Part shown: piece after piece, positions 47,862-57,185 of the stretch
Numbering within the stretch: position 1 is the stretch's first letter
Layout: each line of letters begins with the position of its first letter
NCBI RefSeq assembly: GCF_900110215.1
Contig: NZ_FOCX01000016.1
Span: 1 to 64,000, forward strand
Length of the DNA stretch: 64,000 bases
Source of the DNA: Halorientalis persicus
GTDB lineage: Archaea; Halobacteriota; Halobacteria; Halobacteriales; Haloarculaceae
Direction of reading: 5' to 3'
Translations under genes and position numbers: made by a program
Notes under the pieces: generated by a model
Told to the model about the DNA's origin: nothing
Database searches by the model: none
What the model saw: only the letters and a program-made list of their open reading frames with translations

Positions 47862-50800
47862 ATGGCATCCGACGCGGAGACGGCGTCACGCGAGCGGGCA
47901 CACACGGCGATCGCCCTCCTGGCCATCGCCGGGTTCGTTCTGGTCGCCATCGTCTTGCCGACGGTGGGGGCCGACGCGCCCGGGCGGTCGTTGCTCCCCG
48001 GCAACGCCTCCGGCGAGGCGGGCTCGGCCGACGGGAGCGGCGCACTCGGCGAAGTCCTCTCCGGCCGGGCGGGCGGGTCCGCCAGCGGTGGCTCCGGTGG
48101 ACAGGCCTCGCTGGTCGACGGGCTGATGGGCTCGCTCTCGGGAGCCGGCGGGACGCCCGGTTCGGGGGCCGGCACGCAGACTCCCGGCTCAGGCGGTGGG
48201 AGCGGGTTCGGCGCGTTGAACCCGGGCCAGCGGACGGGCGTCGGCTCGCAGGGCTCGCCGCTGTCGGACAGCCTCCGGAGTCAGTCTTCCGAACCACACT
48301 TCCTCGTCCGGAGCTCCGCCGCGACCTACTGGCGGACGGGGGCGTACGCGCGCTACACCGGGACCGGCTGGACCGGGCAGGGCGAGGCGAACCGCGCCGC
48401 CTGGCCGCGTCGCCCGGGCGTCGCCGCCGAGGACCGGCGCACGATCACCCAGGAGTACCGCCTGCTCCGGTCGGCCTCGGCACTCCCGGCGGCCTGGGAA
48501 CCAGTCGACGTGGACGGCCCGCGCACGGAGAACGTCCGGCTGACCGATCAGGGCGGCCTGCAGTACACAGGGAACCGGCTCCCGGCGAACGCCACCTACA
48601 CGGTGACCAGCGCGGCACCGCCCCGGGACCCCGCCCGACTTCGGGCCGCCGGGACCGACTACCCCGACGGGATCGAGGACCGATACACCGATCTCCCCGA
48701 CTCGACGCCCGACCGCCTCCGGTCGTTCACCGACGACCTGACGGCCGACACGGAGTCGCCTTACGGCGCGGCCGTCGCCATCGAGTCCTGGCTGGAGTCG
48801 AACAAGGGGTACTCCCTGAACGCCAGCCACGAGGGGGGCGACGTGGCCGACCAGTTCGTCTTCGAGATGGAGCGTGGCTACTGCGAGTACTTCGCCAGCA
48901 CGATGGCGGTCATGCTGCGGACTCAGGACATCCCGGCGCGGTACGTCGTCGGCTACTCGACGGGCGAACCACGCGCCAACGGGACGTACCTCGTGCGCGC
49001 GATGAACGCCCACGCGTGGGTCGAGGTGTACGTCCCCGACACGGGCTGGGTGCGGTTCGACCCCACGCCCGGCCGGAGTCGGCTGGCCAGCGAGTTCCGC
49101 GCCTACCAGCGCGCCGCCGAGAACGGTAACGCCGAGGCCGCCGCCCGCCGCTTCCTCGAATCCGCCAGCCGCGAGGACGGCGGCAACCCCTTCCGTCCGA
49201 ACGAGGGCGGGGGCTCCCCCGGCGGCCAGTCGCCCGCCGGCGGCCAGTCCGGGGCCGACGACGGCGGGAACGACACCGACCGTAACGGCACCGAGATCGC
49301 CGAGACGTACAACCACACCGAGTCGGGCAGTCCGGGCGAGACCTTCGACGTGGACGGCGCGTCGAGCGTGCAGGTGTCGCTCGTGTCCGATCCCGTCCCC
49401 GGCCAGTCCGTCGCGGTCCGCGTCGAGCGCGACGGCGACCCGCTGGCCGACGTGGCCGTCGCGTTCGACGGCCGCCGGATCGGCACCACCAACGCGTCGG
49501 GGCTGGTCACCGGAACGGTCCCCTTCTCGGCGACGCTCGACGTGACGGTCACGGTCCCCGACGAAACCGCCGCGCCCGCGGGCAGCGCCGCGCTCGCCCT
49601 CGGGAACCCGACGGGGACACCGCGCCAGCGCGCGGCGGGCACCGAGACCAACACGACCCGCTCGTTCGACGTGCCCACGGACGTCGCCGTGGGGATCGAG
49701 GGCGACCCCGGCCCCGGCGAGACGGTGACGGTCAACGCGACCATCGCCGGCCGGCCGGTCCCCGGCGCGAACGTGTCGGTCAACGGTACGACCGCCGGCC
49801 GGACCGACGCCGACGGCCGACTCGACGTGTCGCTCCCGGTGAGCGAACGCGCCTCGGTTCGGGTCGAACGCGGCGAGGCCGCCGGCAACCGGTCACTCGA
49901 ACTCGCCAACCTCAGTGTCGACGTGTCGGGATTCGCCCTGCCGGGCCTGTCGGTCACCGTCTCGGTCACCGACGGCGGTGAGCCGGTCTCCGGCGCGACC
50001 GTCGGCGTCGGCGATTCGACCGTCGAGACCGGCGAGGGCGGGACGGCAAAAGTCTCGCTCCCGCTCGCGCCCGGGGCCACGGTGACCGCCGAGACGCCCG
50101 CCGGCCTTACCGAGACCCAGCCCGTGCGGATGCGGTTCCTGACGGCTGGGCTCGTCTCTCTCTTCGCGCTCGGGGTGCTGGCCGGTGCCTACCTGCTCCG
50201 TCGGCGTGCGCTCGCCGCCGGCCGCTCGCTGCGCGAGCAGGTCCGGGTCGCGCTCCACTGGCTCTCGGGTGCGTTCGTCTCTGCGCTGGTTGCGCTCGCG
50301 GTTCGCGGCGAGGCACTGCTGGCCGCGCTCCCTGCGTTTCTGCGCCGGGTCCGCGACACACTCGCGGCGCTGGCGTGTGAACTCGCGGCCGCCGTCCGCG
50401 CCCGCAAAACCGACCTCGGTCGGCTCCCCGGACCGCGAGCCCTCCTCGCTCGACTGCTGGCCGCGATTCGGGGTTTGCTCGCCGGGGTTCGTGACTCACT
50501 GCCCGGCGGTGACGCGGCGGCCGAACCCGACGGGGCGACGGCGACGACTGCAGGCACGCCCACGGACGCGCCGGCGGCCCGTGAACGGGTCCGGCGCGCC
50601 TGGCGGGAGTTCCGTGAGCAGGTGCCCGTCGCCGATCACCGGACGAAAACGCCCGGCGAACTCGCCCGCGAGGGCGTCGACGCCGGCTTTCCCCGAACCG
50701 CCGTCCGGACGCTCCGGGATGCGATCCGGGACGTAGAGTACGGCCGGCGCGACCCGGACGAATACGTCGACGCCGTGGACGACGCTCGGCGGGAACTGAC

Positions 50801-50903
50801 GCCAGCGTCCGACGACGATTCCGAGGGTGCAACGGCAACCGATGGTGGCGCCCCGGGCGAAGCGAGTGACGCGAGCGAACCCGAGGACGGTGAGCGGTCG
50901 TGA
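47862..50903 (+). CDS. Transglutaminase-domain protein with Ig-like repeats and DUF4129 tail
   Basis: A 1013-aa membrane protein. After a signal anchor (about 14-36) and a long Gly/Ser-rich linker, a transglutaminase domain holds the triad C341 (G-Y-C-E-Y-F), H384 (A-H-A-W) and D400 (R-F-D-P-T). Then come several beta-sandwich repeats (about 500-740, T-V-T-V-N-A-T-I-A-G and similar), a transmembrane helix (about 756-780) and a cytoplasmic DUF4129 domain at the end. Unlike bacterial TgpA it has few N-terminal helices. It probably processes or cross-links surface proteins. It heads a four-gene operon with overlapping stops and starts. Confidence 0.87.
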   Translation: MASDAETASRERAHTAIALLAIAGFVLVAIVLPTVGADAPGRSLLPGNASGEAGSADGSGALGEVLSGRAGGSASGGSGGQASLVDGLMGSLSGAGGTPGSGAGTQTPGSGGGSGFGALNPGQRTGVGSQGSPLSDSLRSQSSEPHFLVRSSAATYWRTGAYARYTGTGWTGQGEANRAAWPRRPGVAAEDRRTITQEYRLLRSASALPAAWEPVDVDGPRTENVRLTDQGGLQYTGNRLPANATYTVTSAAPPRDPARLRAAGTDYPDGIEDRYTDLPDSTPDRLRSFTDDLTADTESPYGAAVAIESWLESNKGYSLNASHEGGDVADQFVFEMERGYCEYFASTMAVMLRTQDIPARYVVGYSTGEPRANGTYLVRAMNAHAWVEVYVPDTGWVRFDPTPGRSRLASEFRAYQRAAENGNAEAAARRFLESASREDGGNPFRPNEGGGSPGGQSPAGGQSGADDGGNDTDRNGTEIAETYNHTESGSPGETFDVDGASSVQVSLVSDPVPGQSVAVRVERDGDPLADVAVAFDGRRIGTTNASGLVTGTVPFSATLDVTVTVPDETAAPAGSAALALGNPTGTPRQRAAGTETNTTRSFDVPTDVAVGIEGDPGPGETVTVNATIAGRPVPGANVSVNGTTAGRTDADGRLDVSLPVSERASVRVERGEAAGNRSLELANLSVDVSGFALPGLSVTVSVTDGGEPVSGATVGVGDSTVETGEGGTAKVSLPLAPGATVTAETPAGLTETQPVRMRFLTAGLVSLFALGVLAGAYLLRRRALAAGRSLREQVRVALHWLSGAFVSALVALAVRGEALLAALPAFLRRVRDTLAALACELAAAVRARKTDLGRLPGPRALLARLLAAIRGLLAGVRDSLPGGDAAAEPDGATATTAGTPTDAPAARERVRRAWREFREQVPVADHRTKTPGELAREGVDAGFPRTAVRTLRDAIRDVEYGRRDPDEYVDAVDDARRELTPASDDDSEGATATDGGAPGEASDASEPEDGERS

Positions 50904-51619
50904 CCGCCCGGACGCGCCTGCTGGTCGGTGCGGCGGGGGCCGTGTTGCTCACTGCGGCTGCGATCGTCCTCGCGCCCGGGCTCTTGCCAGTCCCCCGGTC
51001 GCAACTGGCGGCGGTGATGGACACACTGACGGGGACGGTCGGACTGGCCGGCCTCGCAGTGATCGCCGGGCTGATCGCCGTCGTGCAGGGGCTGTGGTCC
51101 TCGACGACGGCTTCGCGCCCGCCGCCGTTGCCCGTCGACGGCGACCCGACGGCGCGTGACGTGCCCGGACCGGTCGTCGGCGAGACGTTCGACGAACGAC
51201 TGGCGGCGGTCCAGCGTGTCGACGCCCGGTCGCCCGACAGCGAGGCGGTCGTCCGCGAGGACCTCCGGCGGCTGGCGACCGACGTGTACCAGCGCACCCA
51301 CCGGTGTGACTGGGAGACGGCCGCCCGTGCCGTCGAGACGGGTGCCTGGACCGACGACCGCGCCGCCGCGGCGTTCGTCGGCGGGGCCGACGCGCCCGAC
51401 GTGCCGCTTCGCCGCTGGTTCGAGGATATGCTCAGCGAACACGGTGCCTTCCACCGCCAGACGATCCGGACACTCCGGGCGATCTACGCGCTCGAAGGCG
51501 AGACCGACGGCGATACGGCGTCGGCAACCGAGCGGACCTGGACCGCGGACGAGACGGCCCCTACCGAGACCGCCGCGCGGGACGGCTCGGCGACCCGTAC
51601 GGAGGTGACCGACACGTGA
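50900..51619 (+). CDS. DUF7269 family membrane protein
   Basis: A 239-aa protein with two N-terminal transmembrane helices (about 7-27 and 48-68) and a cytoplasmic helical domain ending in a Thr/Ala-rich acidic tail. The GTG start overlaps the stop of the transglutaminase gene (GTGA). In haloarchaea this family (DUF7269 by memory) is found between the transglutaminase and DUF58 genes. Function unknown; it may regulate or hold the complex at the membrane. Confidence 0.78.
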   Translation: MTARTRLLVGAAGAVLLTAAAIVLAPGLLPVPRSQLAAVMDTLTGTVGLAGLAVIAGLIAVVQGLWSSTTASRPPPLPVDGDPTARDVPGPVVGETFDERLAAVQRVDARSPDSEAVVREDLRRLATDVYQRTHRCDWETAARAVETGAWTDDRAAAAFVGGADAPDVPLRRWFEDMLSEHGAFHRQTIRTLRAIYALEGETDGDTASATERTWTADETAPTETAARDGSATRTEVTDT

Positions 51620-52992
51620 TGCGAGTCGCCCGCTGGCACGGCGCGCTGGTCGGGGCGCTCTTTGCTAGCGCCCTCGGCCTGTACGTGGGCGACCACGTCT
51701 TCTTCCTGATGGCGACGATTCCGCTCGCGTACGTCGTTTACGGCCACGTCACCGGTCTCGGGCCGCCGTCGCTGGCCATCGAGCGGACGTTCGACGACGA
51801 CCACGTCGACCCCGGCGACACGGTGACGGTAACCCTCTCCGTGGAGAACACCGGCGACCGCCCGATCCCCGACCTCCGACTGGTCGATGGCGTCCCCGAA
51901 GACGTGGCCGTCGCCGACGGATCGCCGGCCGGGGCCATCGCGCTCCGCCCCGACGAGTCGGCCACCGTCTCCTACGAGGTCCGCCCGCCGCGTGGGGCCC
52001 ACGAGTTCGGGACCGTCGCGGTCCGGGGGCGCAGTCTCGCCGGGACTGTCACGGGGACGACGACGCTCGCACCCGACGGCGACGACACCCTGCGCTGTAC
52101 CACGTTGCTCGACGAGTTCCCGTTGCAGGACCTGACGACGCCGTTCGCGGGCCAGGCCCCGACCGACACCGGCGGCGACGGCATCGAGTTCCACGCCATC
52201 CGTGAGTACCGGCGTGGCGACCCCCTCTCACACGTCGACTGGCGACGCCTGGCTCGCACGGGCGAACTCGCGACCGTGACCTACCGGCAGGAGCGGGCCG
52301 CCGCCGTCGTGTTCGTCGTCGACGACCGTCCGGACGCGCATTGTCAGCCGCCCCAGGGCGGGCCGTCGGCGCTCGATTACGTCCTCTACGCCGCCTCGCA
52401 GGGACTGGTGACGCTCACCGAGACGGGCCACCGGGTCGGCGTCACGACGCTCTCGCCCGGGGCGGATCGGGACTGGGTCTCGCCGGGCCGGGGGGCCGCC
52501 ACGGAGTCGGCCGCGTCGGATCTCTTCGACCGGGTCGGAGGTGACGGCACGGAGTCGACCGCGTCCGACGCCGCGCGGACGCCGGTCGCGACCGACGGTG
52601 CCGGCTCCGAGACTGCCCAGGAGGAGCCCGAGACCGGGGTCGACGACACCGCCGACCCCGACGGGGCGGCGCTTGGCCTGCGACTCGCGGAGTGGTTGCC
52701 CGCGCACGCGCAGGTCGTGCTCTGTACTCCGCTTGTCGACGACGTGCCGATCGATGTCGTCGAGACGCTGCTGTCGAACCGCCACGCCGTGACCGTCCTC
52801 AGTCCGAACGTCACCGGACCCGGCGACGGTGCCCATCCGACGCCGGGGCAGGCGGTGGCCGACGTACAGCGCCGCCTTCGGCTGACCGACCTCGAACGGC
52901 TGGGCGTCGCGGCCACAGACTGGCAACCCGGGACGCCGCTCCAGGTCGCGCTCGCGGACGTGCTGACGACCACGCGGGGGTGGGACCGATGA
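51619..52992 (+). CDS. DUF58 domain protein
   Basis: A 457-aa protein. Two N-terminal helices (about 8-40) are followed by a beta-sandwich (about 50-160) and the DUF58 domain with R-E-Y-R-R-G-D-P-L-S-H-V-D-W-R, its hallmark, and then a vWA-like segment. DUF58 proteins work with MoxR ATPases, apparently in assembly or quality control of large complexes or cell-surface proteins. The ATG at 51619 overlaps the stop of the previous gene (tgatg); a GTG three bases earlier is also possible. Confidence 0.87.
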   Translation: MRVARWHGALVGALFASALGLYVGDHVFFLMATIPLAYVVYGHVTGLGPPSLAIERTFDDDHVDPGDTVTVTLSVENTGDRPIPDLRLVDGVPEDVAVADGSPAGAIALRPDESATVSYEVRPPRGAHEFGTVAVRGRSLAGTVTGTTTLAPDGDDTLRCTTLLDEFPLQDLTTPFAGQAPTDTGGDGIEFHAIREYRRGDPLSHVDWRRLARTGELATVTYRQERAAAVVFVVDDRPDAHCQPPQGGPSALDYVLYAASQGLVTLTETGHRVGVTTLSPGADRDWVSPGRGAATESAASDLFDRVGGDGTESTASDAARTPVATDGAGSETAQEEPETGVDDTADPDGAALGLRLAEWLPAHAQVVLCTPLVDDVPIDVVETLLSNRHAVTVLSPNVTGPGDGAHPTPGQAVADVQRRLRLTDLERLGVAATDWQPGTPLQVALADVLTTTRGWDR

Positions 52993-54638
52993 GCGACGAG
53001 CGGGCGACCGACGGCGGTTCTCGCACCCGCGACGAGGCGGTACTGCCCCGCCTCGGTACCGGCGACGGGGTGGTCGCCACCCTCGCCGAGACCGCCGCGG
53101 GGGTGCAACTATCGGCGCTTGCCGGCGGCGTCGTCGCCGTCCTCGCGGCGGTGCTCGTCGGCTGGCAGTTGCTCGGCGTCCGACTCGCGCTGGTGTCGTC
53201 CGTCTCGGGCGTCCTGCTGGCGGCCGGGCTGTACGCCCTCCGGAGCGAGCGCGTTCCCGTGCTGTTCGCCGCCGGCGCGCTCCTGACGCCTGCCTCGATG
53301 GGGCTGGCCATCGCGCTCGGTGTCGGCGTCGCGTTCGGACTCGACGTGGCCCAGCCAGCGGGCCACCTCGCGGGCGTGACCGTCCTGTTGCTCGTGGGGA
53401 GCGGGTTCGGTGCGGTGTTGACCGCCGTCCCCCTCGACGAGGGCGCGGTCCTGGCGGGTTCGTTCATGCGGTTCGTCGGGATGCTCGTCCCGCTGACCGT
53501 CGCCCAGGTCGTGGTCGTCGCCATCGCCGCCTGGGAATCCGTGATCCGCTCGCTGGCCCGACTGGTCGTCGACAGCCCCGATCCGCTGCTCGCGCTCGGG
53601 CGCTCGCTTCTGGCCCCGACCGGCAGCGCGGCACTGCTAACCTTCGTGCTGTACGTCCTCCTCTTGCTCTTTCTGTTCCGGGTGGTCCTGCGGTCGATCC
53701 CCGTGGTGAAGCTGTTCCCGCCGCGTCAGCGTCCGATGGTGACGGCCAGACTCGACCGGCTCGTGGGTCGGCTGGGGTGGGCCCTGCTGGCGGCCACCGG
53801 CGGTGCCATCGCCCTGGTCACCGTCGCAGTCGTCGCCGGAGTGGCCACGCCGGCGGCGCTCGCCGCCCGGTTCGGGACGGTCGCCGTGCCCGTCGTCTGG
53901 TTGCTAACGACCGTCTGGGTCCGTATCCTGTTCGTCCTCGCTATCGGGACGATGGCGGCCATCCTCGTCAGCGAGCGACTCCGGCGGCGCGTCCGCCGGC
54001 TCTCCGAGGCCGACCTGCTCCGGCAGGGGATGCCGCCGCTGGGCGCGTTCACGACCGCATTCCTCTTCGGTGTCGTCGCCGACCTGCTGATCAGCACCGA
54101 CGAACTGCTCGCGCGCGCGCCAGCGAGTGTCCGCCCGACCGTCGAGTCGCTGCTCGGCGGGGGCGTCGTCACGGCCGTGCTGGTCGTCGCGTTCGGCGCG
54201 CTCATCTTCGCCGGAATCGCCTTCGTCTCCCTGTCCGTGCTGGTGAGCTCGCCGATCCTCCCAGAACGGGCGCTCGGGCCGACCCTCGCCAGCGCCGCCG
54301 TGTTCGCGCTTGCCCTCCTGCTCGTCCTCTTCGGCGGGTCGTCGCTTGCCGCCTTCTTCGCGGTCGCGGCCGCCCTGGTCGTCTGGGACACTGGCGAGTT
54401 CGCGACCAGCCTCCGCGAAGAACTTCCGGACGGTGCGACGACGACGCGAGGCGAACTCGTCCACGTCGGCGCGAGTCTCGTCGTCGGCCTGCTGGCGGTC
54501 GTCGGTGCCTTCCTGCTCGCCCTGTTGGTCGCCAGCGACCTGCTCGTGCCGTCGGTCCCGGACACGACGCTCGCGGCTGGCGCGGTGATCCTCGCCTTCG
54601 GCACGACGATCGTCCTGCTGTCGTCGCTCCGGGAGTGA
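52989..54638 (+). CDS. DUF7519 family polytopic membrane protein
   Basis: A 549-aa protein with some thirteen hydrophobic helices and a short acidic N-terminus (M-S-D-E-R-A-T-D-G). The ATG overlaps the stop of the DUF58 gene (ATGA), so the four genes are one operon. This gene is a fixed member of the haloarchaeal DUF58/transglutaminase cluster (DUF7519 by memory). Role unknown; possibly a membrane scaffold or transporter for the system. Confidence 0.78.
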   Translation: MSDERATDGGSRTRDEAVLPRLGTGDGVVATLAETAAGVQLSALAGGVVAVLAAVLVGWQLLGVRLALVSSVSGVLLAAGLYALRSERVPVLFAAGALLTPASMGLAIALGVGVAFGLDVAQPAGHLAGVTVLLLVGSGFGAVLTAVPLDEGAVLAGSFMRFVGMLVPLTVAQVVVVAIAAWESVIRSLARLVVDSPDPLLALGRSLLAPTGSAALLTFVLYVLLLLFLFRVVLRSIPVVKLFPPRQRPMVTARLDRLVGRLGWALLAATGGAIALVTVAVVAGVATPAALAARFGTVAVPVVWLLTTVWVRILFVLAIGTMAAILVSERLRRRVRRLSEADLLRQGMPPLGAFTTAFLFGVVADLLISTDELLARAPASVRPTVESLLGGGVVTAVLVVAFGALIFAGIAFVSLSVLVSSPILPERALGPTLASAAVFALALLLVLFGGSSLAAFFAVAAALVVWDTGEFATSLREELPDGATTTRGELVHVGASLVVGLLAVVGAFLLALLVASDLLVPSVPDTTLAAGAVILAFGTTIVLLSSLRE

Positions 54639-54639
54639 G

Positions 54640-55593
54640 CTACTCGTCGACGGTCGGCACTTCGACCCGGTCCAGCACGTCCTCCAACACTCTCCGCTTC
54701 GAGACCGACCGGACACTCGATTCGGCGGTCAACACGAGCCGGTGGGCGAACACCGCGTCGGCCACCTGCTTTACGTCGTCGGGTACCACGTAGTCGCGGC
54801 CGGCGATGGTCGCGTAGGCGCGGACGGCCTCGAACAGCCGCTGGATACCCCGCGGTGAGACGCCCACCTCGACGCGCTCGTCCATCCGTGTCGCCCGGCC
54901 AAGGTCGACCACGTACTCGCGGACTTTCCGCTCGACGGTCACCGACTCGGGCACCTGTTGCAGGTCACGGACCGTCTCCGGATCGACCACCGGCCCGACA
55001 CTCGGCGCCTGCGCGGTGCGACTCGCCCGCCGATCCAGCAGTTCGAGTTCACCGTCTCGCTCGGGGTACCCCATCGAACTCTTGATCATGAAGCGATCGC
55101 GCTGGGCCTCCGGCAGCGCGAACGTCCCCTCCTGCTCGACGGGGTTCTGGGTCGCCATGACGAAAAACGGCTCCGGGAGCTGGTAGGTCTCGCCGTCGAC
55201 CGTGACCTGGCGCTCCTCCATGGCCTCCAGCAGCGCGGCCTGGGTCTTGGGCGGTGCACGATTGATCTCGTCGGCCAGCACCACGTTGGCGAAGATCGGT
55301 CCCTCCGCGAACTCGAAGCTCCCGTCGCCCTCGTTGTAGACGTTCGTGCCGGTCACGTCCGAGGGGAGGAGGTCGGGGGTGAACTGGACCCGGGAGAACT
55401 CCAGCCCGAGCGCCGTCGCGAGACTGCGCGCGGTGAGTGTCTTGCCGACACCAGGCACGTCCTCGAACAGCACGTGCCCCCGTGCCAGAATCCCCGTCAA
55501 CACCCGCTCCAGAAACGTCCGGTCCGTGATGACCGCCGACTGTACCTCGTCGAGTACCGCCGTACACTCCCCGGCGGCGTCTGTCACGTCCAT
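54640..55593 (-). CDS. MoxR-family AAA+ ATPase
   Basis: A 317-aa AAA+ ATPase. Walker A is E-D-V-P-G-V-G-K51-T-L, Walker B is V-V-L-A-D108-E-I-N, and the sensor and lid parts (A-T-Q-N-P-V-E-Q, L-P-E-A-Q-R-D-R-F) are present. MoxR proteins act as chaperones that insert metals or assemble complexes together with DUF58 and vWA proteins. Its usual place is upstream in the same operon; here it is convergent with the cluster, so expression is uncoupled at the transcript level. Confidence 0.92.
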   Translation of the reverse strand: MDVTDAAGECTAVLDEVQSAVITDRTFLERVLTGILARGHVLFEDVPGVGKTLTARSLATALGLEFSRVQFTPDLLPSDVTGTNVYNEGDGSFEFAEGPIFANVVLADEINRAPPKTQAALLEAMEERQVTVDGETYQLPEPFFVMATQNPVEQEGTFALPEAQRDRFMIKSSMGYPERDGELELLDRRASRTAQAPSVGPVVDPETVRDLQQVPESVTVERKVREYVVDLGRATRMDERVEVGVSPRGIQRLFEAVRAYATIAGRDYVVPDDVKQVADAVFAHRLVLTAESSVRSVSKRRVLEDVLDRVEVPTVDE

Positions 55594-55662
55594 GCTGTTA
55601 CGTGTAAACTCGCCCTCATGAATGTTCCTGCTGTGTCAGGACGACTGCCGCCCCGGCCCCGC

Positions 55663-56016
55663 TCACGATTCGTCGACGGCGACCTCGTCGTTGCGGCTTT
55701 CGTCCGCGCCGATATCGTCGTCCATTCGAACCTCGTCGTCGCGGACGCGCTCCAGCCGACCGACCAACTCCTCGATGCCCTCGTTGACGCGTTCGAGTCG
55801 CTCGCCGATGTCCTCGGCCGGCACTGCACCCTCCGGCGTCGGCTCGATGAACTCGTCGTTTTCCAGCATTCGCAACGAGTACCGCACCTTGTGTTCGGGG
55901 ACGTCCGTCCGATCCGATAGCTTGACGATCCCGATCGGCCCGTCCGCGATGACCGCCCGCAGGATCGTCAGATCTCGGCGCTCCTTCTCCACCTGGTTCC
56001 TGAGTCGCTCGTCCAT
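55663..56016 (-). CDS. Winged-helix transcription regulator
   Basis: A 117-aa protein with a winged-helix DNA-binding domain (about 10-65; helix L-R-A-V-I-A-D-G-P, then L-S-D-R-T-D-V-P-E-H-K-V-R-Y-S-L-R-M-L) and an acidic, helical C-terminal part that may dimerise. It is not a phage-type PhiH1 protein. Its gene is co-oriented with moxR and located 69 nt upstream of it, so it might regulate the MoxR/DUF58 system; this is inference from place only. Confidence 0.72.
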   Translation of the reverse strand: MDERLRNQVEKERRDLTILRAVIADGPIGIVKLSDRTDVPEHKVRYSLRMLENDEFIEPTPEGAVPAEDIGERLERVNEGIEELVGRLERVRDDEVRMDDDIGADESRNDEVAVDES

Positions 56017-56428
56017 ACTGGGGTGTCTTCACAGGAGTACCCACCCGCGACATATAATTCTTGTATCTCCCTCGACGCCGGAACGTCATCGTCTGTCACA
56101 CCTTCGTGACACCCGCGACGGGCGGCCCGGCGGCGGTGTCGCCGTTCGCTCGGCTGTTTGCGGACTCCCGCTGGTCGTCCTCACTACGCTCGGCCGCCCG
56201 CTACTCACGGCTCGCTTCGCTCTCACGGGCGTTGCCCGTTCGAGCAGCGGTCAGAGACCGCTCGCAATTCCGGAGATTCTTCGCTCCGCTCGAATCTCCC
56301 TGCTCGCGGCTCCATGCGTCGCCGCTCGCTCGTTCGGCGACGCTCCCTGCGGTCCCGTCGCCCGCTGCTCACGGGCGCTTCGCGCCCGTTCGCTCGCTCG
56401 GCGCTCCTCACTCCGTTCGGAGCGCCCG
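56017..56428. repeat. Hairpin-array spacer
   Basis: A 412-bp stretch without a gene contains six perfect hairpins in a row: acgggc/gcccgt (56226-56240), gcggtc/gaccgc (56247-56261), ggagatt/aatctcc (56272-56299), gcgtcgccg/cggcgacgc (56316-56343), acgggcgc/gcgcccgt (56371-56389) and ggcgctcc/ggagcgcc (56400-56426). The 14-mer cgctccctgcggtc at 56341-56354 is also found at 21947-21960. The last hairpin follows the stop of the 218-aa gene directly and may terminate it. One long open frame crosses the area but encodes Ser/Arg/Leu filler. Confidence 0.6.
56400..56426 (-). terminator. Perfect hairpin after the 218-aa gene
   Basis: Stem ggcgctcc/ggagcgcc with an 11-nt loop begins 2 nt beyond the stop (minus strand). 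No T-run follows, so the role as terminator is tentative. Confidence 0.35.
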
Positions 56429-57085
56429 CTACTCGTCCACCGGCGTCCGCCGCAACTCGTCGATCTGGTCGCGCAGCGCCCCCAATTCCGACTCCAGTTC
56501 CTCGCGCCGGTCGATCAGTGCGCTCAACTCCTCCGTGTTGACCGGCTGGTCGCTCTCCAGGGCCACGTCCAGCGCGTCCGTCGTCGACCGCACCAGAAAG
56601 TGCGCGATCTGGAGAATCTCCTCGGGTGATTCCCGGCCCTCGTACAGCTCCACTTCGCCCGACAGGGGCGTGTACTCGACCAGTGGCACCTCCTCCTCGC
56701 CCTGGTAGGTCGTCGCCGTACTCAGACTCGTCACCGGGTTGTGCCGCTCTTTGGTCTGTTCCGAGCGGACGATGCTGAACTCGTCGGCCAGATTCCCGTA
56801 GGTCTCTTTCAGATCCCGGAGCTTCTGACCCGTCTCGACGTCCATCTGGGCCTCCACGTCCGCGAAGAACTGCGCCGACCCCCCGAGACTCAACGCGACC
56901 GCGAAGAAGGCTCCCTGGGAGTGCTCGGCGAACTCGCGCAACCGCTCGCGGACCGTCCCGTGTCGCCCCTCGGCCGCCAGCTTCTGCAGATCGTCGAGAA
57001 ACGCGCGCGTCCCCGCTTCCTGCTGGAGGTAGTCCTCGACCAGCGCCTTCGGCATCTCCCGAGGCGCGTCGTCTCGGCTGTTCAT
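56429..57085 (-). CDS. Hypothetical helical protein with C-terminal coiled coil
   Basis: A 218-aa acidic protein, start M-N-S-R-D-D-A-P. Residues 10-100 look helical; residues 175-210 form a strong coiled coil (S-A-L-I-D-R-R-E-E-L-E-S-E-L). It contains no known motif. Codon use is of core type. No operon partner is evident; the nuclease gene upstream is 100 nt away. It probably oligomerises. Function unknown. Confidence 0.66.
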   Translation of the reverse strand: MNSRDDAPREMPKALVEDYLQQEAGTRAFLDDLQKLAAEGRHGTVRERLREFAEHSQGAFFAVALSLGGSAQFFADVEAQMDVETGQKLRDLKETYGNLADEFSIVRSEQTKERHNPVTSLSTATTYQGEEEVPLVEYTPLSGEVELYEGRESPEEILQIAHFLVRSTTDALDVALESDQPVNTEELSALIDRREELESELGALRDQIDELRRTPVDE

Positions 57086-57185
57086 ATCCGCAGTAGCGCC
57101 TCCCGTTACTATACGCTTTGGCCTCCGTTCTCGGCCGTGGGAATCGGGGCCGTCCGACTCGACCCCTCGCCGCTACCGATTCGAA

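Noticed and set aside
56061-56708. Long + strand frame through the hairpin array
   Set aside because: Encodes Ser/Arg/Leu filler created by palindromes and antisense of the 218-aa gene; no halophile character.
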